Assembly: GCA_021818125.1 (NCBI GenBank)
Contig: JAKAFG010000083.1
Span: forward strand, 1 to 8,390
Direction of reading: 5' to 3'
From: Pseudomonadota bacterium
Lineage (GTDB): Bacteria > Pseudomonadota > Gammaproteobacteria > Acidithiobacillales > Acidithiobacillaceae
Length of the DNA: 8,390 nt
The position numbers and the translations under genes are program-made. Below the pieces are notes generated by a model, which worked only from the letters and a program-made list of their open reading frames with translations, made no database searches and was not told the DNA's origin. This document shows, piece after piece, positions 1 to 6,170 of this stretch; positions within the stretch are counted from its first letter, which is position 1; each line of letters begins with the position of its first letter.

Positions 1-234
1 ATCTAGTAAATTGATAATTTGTTGCCCGTTTTTCGGCTGGAAGGTACCGAAGTAATGATCAAAACTGCGGTTCTCCTGAAAGATCACCACCACATGCTCA
101 ATCTTCTGACGCAGGAGACTTTCCTCGCTGGCTCCCGCAGCACGTGCCACACCCAGCAGATGCGGAGCGGCAATAACTGTACTGCTCCCCAGTCCCAACT
201 GCTTCAAAAACTGCCGACGATTCTGTTGTCCCAT
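1..234 (-). CDS. PF04185 phosphoesterase / phospholipase C-like protein, Tat-exported, N-terminal part only
   Basis: The first 78 codons of a gene that runs off the low-coordinate edge of the window. It starts at an ATG preceded by GAGGG (243-247, 8-base spacer). Residues 5-11 read NRRQFLK, a twin-arginine export motif, followed by an apolar stretch (about 13-27) and a likely Ala-x-Ala-type cleavage region near residues 29-33 (VARAA). Residues 46-65 carry the opening strand of the phosphoesterase fold, with VVVIFQENRSFDHYFGTF-like spacing. In this family (PF04185: bacterial phospholipases C and acid phosphatases) the Glu-Asn pair, here E54-N55, is a metal ligand. The likely role is hydrolysis of phosphate esters outside the cytoplasm, after folded export by Tat. 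The gene lies 123 bases behind the larger phosphoesterase, on the same strand with no clear terminator between. Substrate (phospholipid or small ester) cannot be decided without the C-terminal part. Confidence 0.85.
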   Translation of the reverse strand, partial: MGQQNRRQFLKQLGLGSSTVIAAPHLLGVARAAGASEESLLRQKIEHVVVIFQENRSFDHYFGTFQPKNGQQIINLLD

Positions 235-357
235 AGAAAACACCCTCGTTTGTCGCTGGCACCATTGCTCTAAAATTCACTTTCAGGTCGCTGGCTTATG
301 GAAGAGAAGAGACATCCGTGAGTCCCCCGCATACCCCCTTGCCGGGCCTCCTTCGTC

Positions 358-3159
358 TCAGTCCACCTCACCGGCCTGGTAAGCAGCCACGGGCGCATGA
401 TGTTTTCTTGCGTAAATATCAAGATACTGCATTTCCCGATGCCAGGACTTCATTCCCTTGGCAGCAATCCATTCCTGCTTCATCTGCTCTGGACCAGGCA
501 CCTTCAGCAGCGTTGTCGGTGTATACGCCTCGGACTTGGCGGGCGGAGGTAATCCGGCACCATTCTTGGTCTGATGCTGCATAAACCAGGTTTCATTGAG
601 ATAATGCCCCGCAGCACCGGCCTCTCTGCGCAGCAGGGTATAGTCGGCGCATTGTCCCGCGTTAAAGGCCAGCGGTACCTGCATCGGCAGCACTTTCGTC
701 TCTGCATCGTCCAGATGCGATGTCCACATGCCCGAAAAGACGCTGGCATTCTCATCCCACTGCGACATGGGGGGCAGACCAAAAATCGCCTCTGTGGTTT
801 TGAGAATATTCACCTGGGAGTACTGATGGGTTTCCAGATGGCCCTTTTTGATCCAGGGTCCGATGGCCAGGGCAAAAGTCCGATGGGCATCAATATGATC
901 TGCCCCCGACTGTGCGTCATCTTCTGTCAGAAAAACCACCATGTGCCTCCATTGCGGTGTCGTCGACAGATAATGAATGAACTTTGCCGTGGCATAATCG
1001 TTATCGGCCACATAATAATTCGGTGTGTAATAACAGGGTGAGCGTCCTGCCGTATGATCATCGGGCAGCCAGATATAAATGAAGTGAGGAAACTGCGTAC
1101 CCGGATGGGCTTTCAACCACTGCTCTGCCACCTTTTCACGATAGCTATCGAGAATCATCCGGTCCCAGCCCGGGAAACCTGTGGCCAGATGTTTTTTCAT
1201 CGCCGTGGAAATATTCCCTGCCTGAGAACGGGAGACGAACTCCCCAAAGTCTTCAAAAGAGACTTTATGATCCAGCAAATCATTGAACAGAAAAAGGCGC
1301 CCAGGATAACTAATCCAGGGATTCGACCATTTACCTAATGCCGAGAGGTTTTCATAAATCGCATAGGGATTATCGACGCCCAGCGGCATGCCGCCGGTAC
1401 CCGTAGCTTTTCCGGGAATGAGAGACTGTGTCCAACCCGGATTGGGAACAATACCACGTCTTGAATAGTATTCCGGCCAGGTCCGCTGCACAAAGTCCGA
1501 GTCTGAGGCAGAGGTCGTCCATTGGTGCCCTTGCGCGGTCACCTCGCCATCCGCCATAAAATTCACAAAAAGCGTGGAGTGACGCGCCAAGCTGTACAGA
1601 TTGGGCAACTCTTTCGGGCCATAGAGATCCAATTGCGGGTCCGCCCAGACTCCCGCCGGTTTATAATCACCGAGATTCTCATCAAACGTTTTGTTCTCAC
1701 GCAGAATAAAAACCACATAATGGATATGGTTACGCAGGAATTGCGTCGCTTTCACATCTTCCGCATGTCGTGCCGCGCGCTGGGCGCTGGTAAAGCCATT
1801 ATTTTCCAGGCTCTGCTGCGTCCATAGCGACAGATACTGCGACAAATCACTCAGATCAATTTTTTGCACCAAGCCGTCCATCATATCGCCAACCCACTGA
1901 TGCTGTGCGTTCGGACCCGAACCCAAACCCTTTGCCGCAACCACATAGAGGGCTTTGTCGGTGTGGGTGATAGCGGTCGGATACCAGCCCGTCGGAATCA
2001 GACCCAGTCCTTTTCCAGTCTGTACGTCATAAACCGCTACATCATTATTGCCGGCATTAGCCACGAACAACTTGCCGTCAACCACGGCCAGTCCGTCCGG
2101 GTAACTTCCCGGAGGGGCACCAGGATAAGGACTATCGTTGATGAATCCCTTCACGGCCAGTTTTGCCGTATCCACTTCAGCCACACGATCGACATTGGCC
2201 AGCGCGACAAAAACATCGGGGGAATGGGGTACAGCGGCCAGGGCGGTAGGATGTACACCCGCCTGTGTGTTGTCGGGACCTGTGGGCGGACCGACGCGCA
2301 CTGTGCCCAGCATGTGCATCGTATTGGGATCGACCACCGCGACGGCATTGCCACCCCATAAACTCACCACAAGGCGTTGGTCCTCGCCCGCGAAGGTCAG
2401 GGCATAAGGATAAGATCCAACATTCAGATAGCGCGTTTCACCCGTCTGAATATCTACTTGCGCCAGACTGTTGGAAAGTATTCCCGCAACGTAAAGGTGT
2501 TTCCCGTGCGGCCCGACAACAACCGCGTCAGGATAAAAGTGACGTGTTTGCCCATCATGCTCGCCTTGATACTGATAGGGATATTGATCTTTAGGAAACG
2601 CTTGCCATGCCAGGGGATAACGGTGCAACAGGCTCAGCTTGCCGTCCTTGAACACGAAAGCAGCAACATCATCCGTTTGCCCTCCCGCGGCGTAAAGCGT
2701 TTGATCAGGCCCTACCGCCATCCCCTGAAAAAAATCCTGGTGTGCAATGACATCACCTTGTTGATCACTGACGTCATTCTCGGCATTCTGCCTGGGGTCC
2801 ACCTCTTTTTTATAGGCCGCGACTCGTGAAATCTTGCGCAAATCACGCTGTGCATACACGGTGATGGTCTGGGCATGGGTGGCACCATTCGCCATGGCGG
2901 CGATATGACCCGCCATGGGCACCACCTGGGTCACAAAATTCGCTGCGCCATTTACCAGCCCCACCGGACTGACGATGCGCCCTGTCGGCAGGACATGGGT
3001 GACCAGATTCCTGTTATCTGCACTGACCTGAATGGGTCCGGTGAGATCACGGGTATTAGACGGAGCCTGGGTGTAGGCCAGAGAAACTGCCGGCATTGCC
3101 ATAAAAACCAGCCCCAGCACCGGCAAGGACCATTTCGTCCAACAACTATGATCGGTCAC
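358..3159 (-). CDS. Secreted YncE-like beta-propeller / PF04185 phosphoesterase fusion (bifunctional YncE family / alkaline phosphatase family protein)
   Basis: A 933-residue protein. I choose the GTG at 3159 because AAGGAG lies exactly six bases upstream (3166-3171); the frame stays open to another GTG at 3183 (eight codons more) that has no ribosome-binding site. A Sec signal peptide follows: Trp/Lys-rich start, apolar core (about 12-27), then SLA before YTQ. Residues about 145-445 contain repeated propeller strands such as HLYVAG, LFVANAGNNDVAVYD and LYVVAAKG, as in YncE/lactonase-like seven-bladed propellers. Residues about 480-800 are the phosphoesterase: RENKTFD (E488, N489), PDDH (700-702), TEDD (E746-D748) and DHIDAHR (H755, H759) are the expected metal-binding signatures of the alkaline phosphatase superfamily. 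The protein should act in the periplasm or outside the cell. It sits 45 bases after tonB and before a second PF04185 gene, probably in one operon. The substrate is unknown; a phosphate-scavenging role is inferred from the upstream Pho-type operator. Confidence 0.9.
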   Translation of the reverse strand: MTDHSCWTKWSLPVLGLVFMAMPAVSLAYTQAPSNTRDLTGPIQVSADNRNLVTHVLPTGRIVSPVGLVNGAANFVTQVVPMAGHIAAMANGATHAQTITVYAQRDLRKISRVAAYKKEVDPRQNAENDVSDQQGDVIAHQDFFQGMAVGPDQTLYAAGGQTDDVAAFVFKDGKLSLLHRYPLAWQAFPKDQYPYQYQGEHDGQTRHFYPDAVVVGPHGKHLYVAGILSNSLAQVDIQTGETRYLNVGSYPYALTFAGEDQRLVVSLWGGNAVAVVDPNTMHMLGTVRVGPPTGPDNTQAGVHPTALAAVPHSPDVFVALANVDRVAEVDTAKLAVKGFINDSPYPGAPPGSYPDGLAVVDGKLFVANAGNNDVAVYDVQTGKGLGLIPTGWYPTAITHTDKALYVVAAKGLGSGPNAQHQWVGDMMDGLVQKIDLSDLSQYLSLWTQQSLENNGFTSAQRAARHAEDVKATQFLRNHIHYVVFILRENKTFDENLGDYKPAGVWADPQLDLYGPKELPNLYSLARHSTLFVNFMADGEVTAQGHQWTTSASDSDFVQRTWPEYYSRRGIVPNPGWTQSLIPGKATGTGGMPLGVDNPYAIYENLSALGKWSNPWISYPGRLFLFNDLLDHKVSFEDFGEFVSRSQAGNISTAMKKHLATGFPGWDRMILDSYREKVAEQWLKAHPGTQFPHFIYIWLPDDHTAGRSPCYYTPNYYVADNDYATAKFIHYLSTTPQWRHMVVFLTEDDAQSGADHIDAHRTFALAIGPWIKKGHLETHQYSQVNILKTTEAIFGLPPMSQWDENASVFSGMWTSHLDDAETKVLPMQVPLAFNAGQCADYTLLRREAGAAGHYLNETWFMQHQTKNGAGLPPPAKSEAYTPTTLLKVPGPEQMKQEWIAAKGMKSWHREMQYLDIYARKHHAPVAAYQAGEVD

Positions 3160-3165
3160 CCCAGA

Positions 3166-3171
3166 CTCCTT
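3166..3171 (-). promoter_or_regulatory. Ribosome-binding site that fixes the phosphoesterase start
   Basis: The minus strand reads AAGGAG, six bases before GTG at 3159. It lies inside the longer open frame starting at 3183, so it argues for the shorter protein. Confidence 0.7.
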
Positions 3172-3204
3172 CATCTCAATCACCCAGAAACTACCACGCC
3201 AGCA

Positions 3205-3930
3205 CTACGAGGAGTGGCTTGATAAATGCACTTCCACATTAAAATTGGTGGCATGTTTCGGCATATTCTTGGTAAAAGGCGGATAAGCACCCTCTTCTAC
3301 CGATTTCAACGCCGCCTTATCAATTGCTCCCACACCACTGGATTGGGCAATTTTCGCCCACAGCAGTTGACCCGACGGCGCCAGCCGGAAGGTAATCACG
3401 GCTGTGCCACCCAAATGCATCAGCCGGACGGCCTCCGGTACATGGGCATCAGCCTGAACCCGGGCGCGCACCATGCCAGCGTACTGATCTATGGCCGCCT
3501 CACGTGCAGCCATGCTCGGCGCCGGAGGGGGCGGTGGTGGAGGCGGCGTGGTTACCGGCAGACTAGGCGGTACCACCGGTGCCGTAGGCAGCGGTGTTTT
3601 GGCCATCAACGGCTTGGGCGCAGGCGCGTGATGCACTACCGGTCTCGGCTGCGGAATGGGATGAGGTATCGGCTTAGGCACGGGCTTCGGATGCACTACC
3701 GGCTTCGGTGGCACCGGCTTGGGTTTAGGAGGTGCTGGTTGCACCATGTGAATGGCGATGATCTTCTTTACCATCGGCTTAGGTGGTGGCGTATTACCAC
3801 TTACCCAGATCAATCCACCCACTAACAACACCTCCAGCACAGCGCCGACCAGCAACGCGCGCCCGAAGTACCCCTCCGGCTTTTTCGGACGTTGCGGCGC
3901 CCAGGACGGATCACTGACGATTGTATTCAA
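3205..3930 (-). CDS. tonB: Energy transducer TonB
   Basis: A 241-residue TonB. It transmits proton-motive energy from ExbB-ExbD in the inner membrane to outer-membrane receptors. Order of parts: short cytoplasmic segment, one membrane helix (about 24-44), a periplasm-spanning Pro/Lys-rich region (about 47-140, including eight prolines in a row at 129-136), and a C-terminal TonB domain (about 143-237) with the family-typical YPPF at 216-219. The start is TTG, supported by GAGGAA eight bases upstream; no in-frame ATG precedes the membrane helix. The helix is unusual: where TonB proteins carry a functional His (SxxxH motif, His20 in E. coli), this one has Glu33. The gene follows exbD after 155 bases and precedes the propeller phosphoesterase by 45. 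It is more likely a dedicated partner of the adjacent ExbBD than a TolA, because the C-terminal domain is TonB-like. Confidence 0.93.
   Translation of the reverse strand: MNTIVSDPSWAPQRPKKPEGYFGRALLVGAVLEVLLVGGLIWVSGNTPPPKPMVKKIIAIHMVQPAPPKPKPVPPKPVVHPKPVPKPIPHPIPQPRPVVHHAPAPKPLMAKTPLPTAPVVPPSLPVTTPPPPPPPPAPSMAAREAAIDQYAGMVRARVQADAHVPEAVRLMHLGGTAVITFRLAPSGQLLWAKIAQSSGVGAIDKAALKSVEEGAYPPFTKNMPKHATNFNVEVHLSSHSS
3630..3708 (-). repeat. Internal direct repeat in the Pro-rich linker of tonB
   Basis: The 13-mer GATGCACTACCGG (plus strand) occurs at 3630-3642 and again at 3690-3702, exactly 60 bases apart, and partly matching sequence continues after each copy. It encodes a 20-residue period in the linker (KPVVHPKP, then RPVVHHAP). 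This is probably an old internal duplication that lengthened the periplasmic spacer. Confidence 0.6.
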
Positions 3931-4085
3931 CGATTATCTTCCTCATCAAATTACGTTTTCGACGCTCAACCCTGACAAAAAATTCAGCCAGTGCGAAAGG
4001 GTGGTCTTTTGAGAAGATCCCCTAATAATCAGATTTTTTTGCGCCGATCAGTCTAGTTGCTCATACGATATAATAGGTATTTTTC
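3931..4085. other. AT-rich gap between exbD and tonB
   Basis: 155 bases without a gene. The part nearest tonB holds its ribosome-binding site (3939-3944). The centre holds an imperfect hairpin (3998-4023: AGGG/CCCT outer stem, TCTT/AAGA inner stem). On the coding strand no T-run follows it, so it is not a convincing terminator; it might be an RNA-processing or attenuation structure. AT-rich -10-like strings (for example TATTAT near 4068-4073) have no good -35 partner. A separate tonB promoter is possible but not shown. Confidence 0.4.
3939..3944 (-). promoter_or_regulatory. Ribosome-binding site supporting the TTG start of tonB
   Basis: The minus strand reads GAGGAA, eight bases before TTG at 3930. 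It is the only reason to accept a TTG start here, and no better in-frame start exists before the membrane helix. Confidence 0.65.
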
Positions 4086-4487
4086 CTAACTACTCGCCTT
4101 CGCGGCAATCCCGATATCACTCACCCCAGCCTTCTGACAGCGATCCATCACATGGACGAAGTCTTGAAAGGGCACCCCCTTGTCGGCAGCGATGGTGATC
4201 TGGGTCTTACTGGGATCACCATCAGCGGCGAGCATTTTCTGCAGGCCATCGAGATCATAGTGATGCCCCTTCACATTCACCGATCCATCCTTATCGATAT
4301 TGATGGTGTAGTGCGGACGCGGAAGCTGCTGCGCCTGACTGGAGGCAGGAAGCTGCAAATTCAGCCCCTTATCGGGGATCATTTGCAGCGTGATCATGAT
4401 AAAAAACACCAGCAGGAAGAGCATGATGTCGATCATGGGGATGATCTCCACCCGGCCCTTCTTCTGCTCGAAGTAACGGCGCTCCAT
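4086..4487 (-). CDS. exbD: Biopolymer transporter ExbD
   Basis: A 133-residue ExbD/TolR-family protein, the usual size. It has a short cytoplasmic N-terminus, one membrane helix (about 19-37) and a periplasmic domain (about 60-130). Asp20 in PMIDIMLFLLVFF aligns with the essential membrane Asp of ExbD (Asp25 in E. coli), the proton-carrying residue. The ATG at 4487 is chosen over the TTG one codon earlier because GAGGG (4495-4499) lies seven bases from the ATG but only four from the TTG. Its ATG shares one base with the exbB stop (TGATG), which implies translational coupling and fixed stoichiometry. With exbB and tonB it should form the energising motor for TonB-dependent outer-membrane transport. 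TolR is the alternative, but the adjacent tonB and absence of other tol genes favour ExbD. Confidence 0.92.
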   Translation of the reverse strand: MERRYFEQKKGRVEIIPMIDIMLFLLVFFIMITLQMIPDKGLNLQLPASSQAQQLPRPHYTINIDKDGSVNVKGHHYDLDGLQKMLAADGDPSKTQITIAADKGVPFQDFVHVMDRCQKAGVSDIGIAAKASS

Positions 4488-5170
4488 CAACTGGCCCTCG
4501 CCACGGACAACACTTCACTGCGCTGCTTATCACTGTTGTCCGGCGTCATCATGGGTTGACCGTCCATCCGATTGAGCAGCATGGTTTTTACGGAATCCAG
4601 TTGCAGGAGAATCTGCCGCACTTGATTGTTGAAGGCATTGAAGGCCACCAGACCGAGCATGGCGATAAACAGACCCGTTGCCGTGGCGACCAGCGCGTCA
4701 GCCACGCCACCAGTGACCGCCGTAGGCGCGTGTCCCGGAGCGGCCAGCACCGAAAAGGCGTGGAACATACCGACGATCGTGCCGAACAAACCCAGCAGCG
4801 GCGCTAAGGTGATGATAGTGTCCAGCAACCACAGGCGGCGATCCAGTTGCGGCGCCAACACCAGCACGCTTTCTTCGAGACGGCTGGCGAGGGCTTCGCC
4901 CTTGACCTGTCCGTGATGGGAAGCGGCCATTCGCAGCAAAGTAGCTTCTGGCAGGTCTCCGGCGCTTTCAGTCATTTTATTAAGCGTTTCACGATCCAGT
5001 CGACCGTGGCTGCCCAGCTCCTGTACGAACACCAATCCGCGCAGAATGGTGCGCCGCAGGTACCAAAAGCGGTCTACCATCACCGCCAGCTCAACCAGCA
5101 GCAGAATACCGAGTACGTAAAGAACGCCATCTGAATAGTTGGCGAGATGAATGAGATATTGCAGGTTCAT
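4487..5170 (-). CDS. exbB: MotA/TolQ/ExbB proton channel family protein ExbB
   Basis: A 227-residue ExbB, the proton-channel scaffold of the TonB motor. It has three membrane helices: about 15-33, about 117-140 (including the family-typical LAPLLGLFGTIVGM) and about 155-180 (VADALVATATGLFIAML), with a cytoplasmic loop of about 80 residues between the first two. The ATG at 5170 is preferred over a TTG six codons upstream, since GAGGG (5179-5183) stands eight bases before the ATG and nothing similar precedes the TTG. It is the first gene after a Pho-type operator and promoter (5200-5244) and its stop overlaps exbD. The C-terminal tail after about residue 200 is polar and probably cytoplasmic. 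Confidence 0.93.
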   Translation of the reverse strand: MNLQYLIHLANYSDGVLYVLGILLLVELAVMVDRFWYLRRTILRGLVFVQELGSHGRLDRETLNKMTESAGDLPEATLLRMAASHHGQVKGEALASRLEESVLVLAPQLDRRLWLLDTIITLAPLLGLFGTIVGMFHAFSVLAAPGHAPTAVTGGVADALVATATGLFIAMLGLVAFNAFNNQVRQILLQLDSVKTMLLNRMDGQPMMTPDNSDKQRSEVLSVARAS

Positions 5171-5178
5171 GGGAGTGT

Positions 5179-5183
5179 CCCTC
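5179..5183 (-). promoter_or_regulatory. Ribosome-binding site that fixes the exbB start
   Basis: The minus strand reads GAGGG, eight bases before ATG 5170. It lies downstream of the alternative TTG at 5188 and so excludes that start. Confidence 0.65.
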
Positions 5184-5199
5184 TTCAAACGAAGAAGCT

Positions 5200-5205
5200 A
5201 CCATA
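5200..5205 (-). promoter_or_regulatory. Probable -10 element of the Pho-type promoter of exbB
   Basis: TATGGT on the minus strand matches TATAAT at four of six positions. It lies ten bases after the last Pho-box heptamer (CTGTCAC, 5216-5222), the spacing known for PhoB-activated promoters, where the box replaces the -35. Transcription would start near 5193, giving a leader of about 22 bases. Confidence 0.5.
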
Positions 5206-5211
5206 ACAAAT

Positions 5212-5244
5212 CAATGTGACAGTTTTATGAACCTTTTATGACAA
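5212..5244 (-). promoter_or_regulatory. Pho box: three tandem 11-bp PhoB-type operator units upstream of exbB
   Basis: Read on the minus strand, the site is three consecutive 11-mers: TTGTCATAAAA (5244-5234), GGTTCATAAAA (5233-5223) and CTGTCACATTG (5222-5212). The known E. coli PhoB box is a direct repeat of CTGTCAT-like heptamers separated by four A/T-rich bases. The first and third units match CTGTCAT at six of seven positions and the middle at four, and the four-base spacers are AAAA, AAAA, ATTG. A weaker fourth unit, TTGATGTAAAA (5255-5245), continues the phase. The site is 42 bases upstream of the exbB ATG and is followed at the expected distance by a -10-like hexamer. PhoB activation under phosphate starvation is the inference. 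Confidence 0.75.
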
Positions 5245-5265
5245 TTTTACATCAATGACATTTTT

Positions 5266-5430
5266 CTAAGACAGGCTCAGGCGATAACCAAACCCATGCG
5301 CCGTTTCCAGACACTCCGCAGCTCCCGCCTTTCCGACGAAAAAGTCCGATCTGGATACACGGCGCCGAGTAAGCCCATTCGACGCTTCCGCTAAAATCAG
5401 AATAAGTGCCAGATAAAGCGGGTCCACCCC
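5266..5430 (-). pseudogene. Possible remnant of an OmpR-type response regulator C-terminus
   Basis: The frame ending at the TAG at 5266 finishes with AAECLETAHGFGYRLSLS. This closely resembles the end of OmpR/PhoB-type winged-helix domains (typically L-E-T-V-x-G-x-G-Y-R-L). Just upstream the same frame no longer looks like the recognition helix, but the frame shifted by two bases reads CIQIGLFRRK, reminiscent of the V-D-V-x-I-x-x-L-R-R-K helix, and the original frame further back reads LALILILAEASNGL, like the start of the DNA-binding domain. The segment is too short, has no supported start codon or ribosome-binding site, and seems frameshifted and internally deleted. It lies between the DUF3568 gene and the Pho box. 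Chance similarity remains possible. Confidence 0.35.
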
Positions 5431-5443
5431 CAAGGAAGGAGGG

Positions 5444-5959
5444 TCACTGTAGTGGAATGGTTTGTTGTTGAGGCGGCTGCGGTGCCGTCGACTGGCTGCC
5501 GGCTGGGGGCAACACCGCTCCCGCCGGGGCTTCAGCACTGGCAGTCATCCCCAACCGCTGCGAAAGAAGTTTTTGGAACTGCAAAGACATCGGCTTGTCG
5601 CCAAAAGTCCCAATGCGGATATTGGCCTTGGTAACATCCGTCGCCATGGACGTCAGCATCACCTTGACCGTCTGTCCCTCTTGGGTAGTACCTTCTATCA
5701 AATACTCAGAAGGACGCTTGCGGATTTCACCGTTATAGCGAATGCCCATTTCCCCGAATGCCGCCCGTGATGCCGCACTGACCTGATTCACCGAGGTCGG
5801 GTAAAACGCGTAGAAATTGGCAACCCCGCCGTTCTCCACATAAGCTACCGCCCCGCCGCCAGCTCCAGCTGCAACGAGCGCCACACATCCGCCAAGCGGC
5901 AGCGTCGCCACCGCACCTGCTGCCACCGCCAACCACGTCAACCGCCGCCGCATCGCCAT
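5444..5959 (-). CDS. DUF3568 family lipoprotein
   Basis: A 171-residue predicted lipoprotein. An Arg-rich start and apolar segment (7-22) lead to the lipobox LGGC, with Cys25 as the lipidated residue and Val at +2, which predicts outer-membrane sorting. The mature part begins with a Gly/Ala-rich apolar stretch (29-40), then a compact domain (about 45-137) ending in KANIRIGTFGDKPMSLQF, the pattern of DUF3568, a family of unknown function. The tail (about 140-171) is Pro/Gln/Ala-rich and probably disordered. The first ATG is used because AGGGGG stands five bases upstream. It begins only 45 bases after the tRNA-Leu terminator, so it either has a promoter inside that terminator region or depends on readthrough. 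No role is assigned. Confidence 0.85.
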   Translation of the reverse strand: MAMRRRLTWLAVAAGAVATLPLGGCVALVAAGAGGGAVAYVENGGVANFYAFYPTSVNQVSAASRAAFGEMGIRYNGEIRKRPSEYLIEGTTQEGQTVKVMLTSMATDVTKANIRIGTFGDKPMSLQFQKLLSQRLGMTASAEAPAGAVLPPAGSQSTAPQPPQQQTIPLQ

Positions 5960-6004
5960 GCCAACCCCCTAGCTCCGTGAAAGAAAACGGAAAAAAATGG
6001 CTAC

Positions 6005-6033
6005 AAAAAAACCCGGCAGAACCGGGCTTCTTC
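6005..6033 (-). terminator. Intrinsic terminator of tRNA-Leu
   Basis: On the minus strand the stem CCCGG-TTCTG-CCGGG (6026-6012), extendable by G·U and A-U pairs, is followed directly by seven T (6011-6005). It lies a few bases after the tRNA 3' CCA, a textbook Rho-independent terminator. Confidence 0.85.
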
Positions 6034-6039
6034 AGTTTT

Positions 6040-6126
6040 TGGTACCGAGAGTCGGACTCGAACCGACACGATGTCACCACCACCGGATTTTGAGTCCGGC
6101 GCGTCTACCAGTTCCGCCATCCCGGC
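6040..6126 (-). tRNA. tRNA-Leu, anticodon CAA
   Basis: An 87-base gene that folds as a class II (long variable arm) tRNA. The acceptor strands are GCCGGGA and TCTCGGT, with G·U at the first pair, followed by discriminator A and an encoded CCA. The anticodon stem is CCGGA/TCCGG around loop CTCAAAA, giving anticodon CAA, which reads UUG leucine codons. The T arm contains GGTTCGAGTCC, and the D arm contains GGTAGACGC as usual in bacterial tRNA-Leu. It resembles E. coli leuX in the acceptor start, D arm and TTCGAGTCC region. It is a single tRNA with its own promoter and terminator. No copy of its 3' end, which would mark an integrated element, was seen in the window. Confidence 0.96.
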
Positions 6127-6141
6127 AAAATACCAGCGAAC

Positions 6142-6170
6142 ATAATAAGGAATCTGCCCGCCCTAAGCAA
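6142..6170 (-). promoter_or_regulatory. Promoter of tRNA-Leu(CAA)
   Basis: The minus strand has TTGCTT (6170-6165) and TATTAT (6147-6142), separated by exactly 17 bases: a good sigma-70 promoter. The -10 lies about 15 bases before the mature tRNA 5' end. The -35 falls inside the loop of the hairpin behind the Slp gene. Confidence 0.65.

Noticed and set aside
252..295. Nine-base direct repeat GTCGCTGGC at 252-260 and 287-295
   Set aside because: Short, with no flanking similarity or promoter context; it could arise by chance in a G+C-rich genome.
3226..3825. Long open frame on the plus strand opposite tonB
   Set aside because: It is Arg/His-rich, as expected from the complement of a Pro-rich gene, has no domain pattern, and tonB on the other strand is unmistakable.
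3945..3985. Second Pho-like site before tonB (TTGTCAG, then GAGCGTC)
   Set aside because: Only one heptamer resembles CTGTCAT; the partner and the A-rich spacer are missing.
3998..4023. Hairpin between exbD and tonB as a terminator
   Set aside because: On the coding strand the stem is interrupted and no T-run follows. The better-paired version with a later T-run is on the plus strand, where no gene precedes it.
6040..6126. tRNA-Leu as an integration site with an island
   Set aside because: No second copy of the tRNA 3' end and no integrase were seen on either side within the window.
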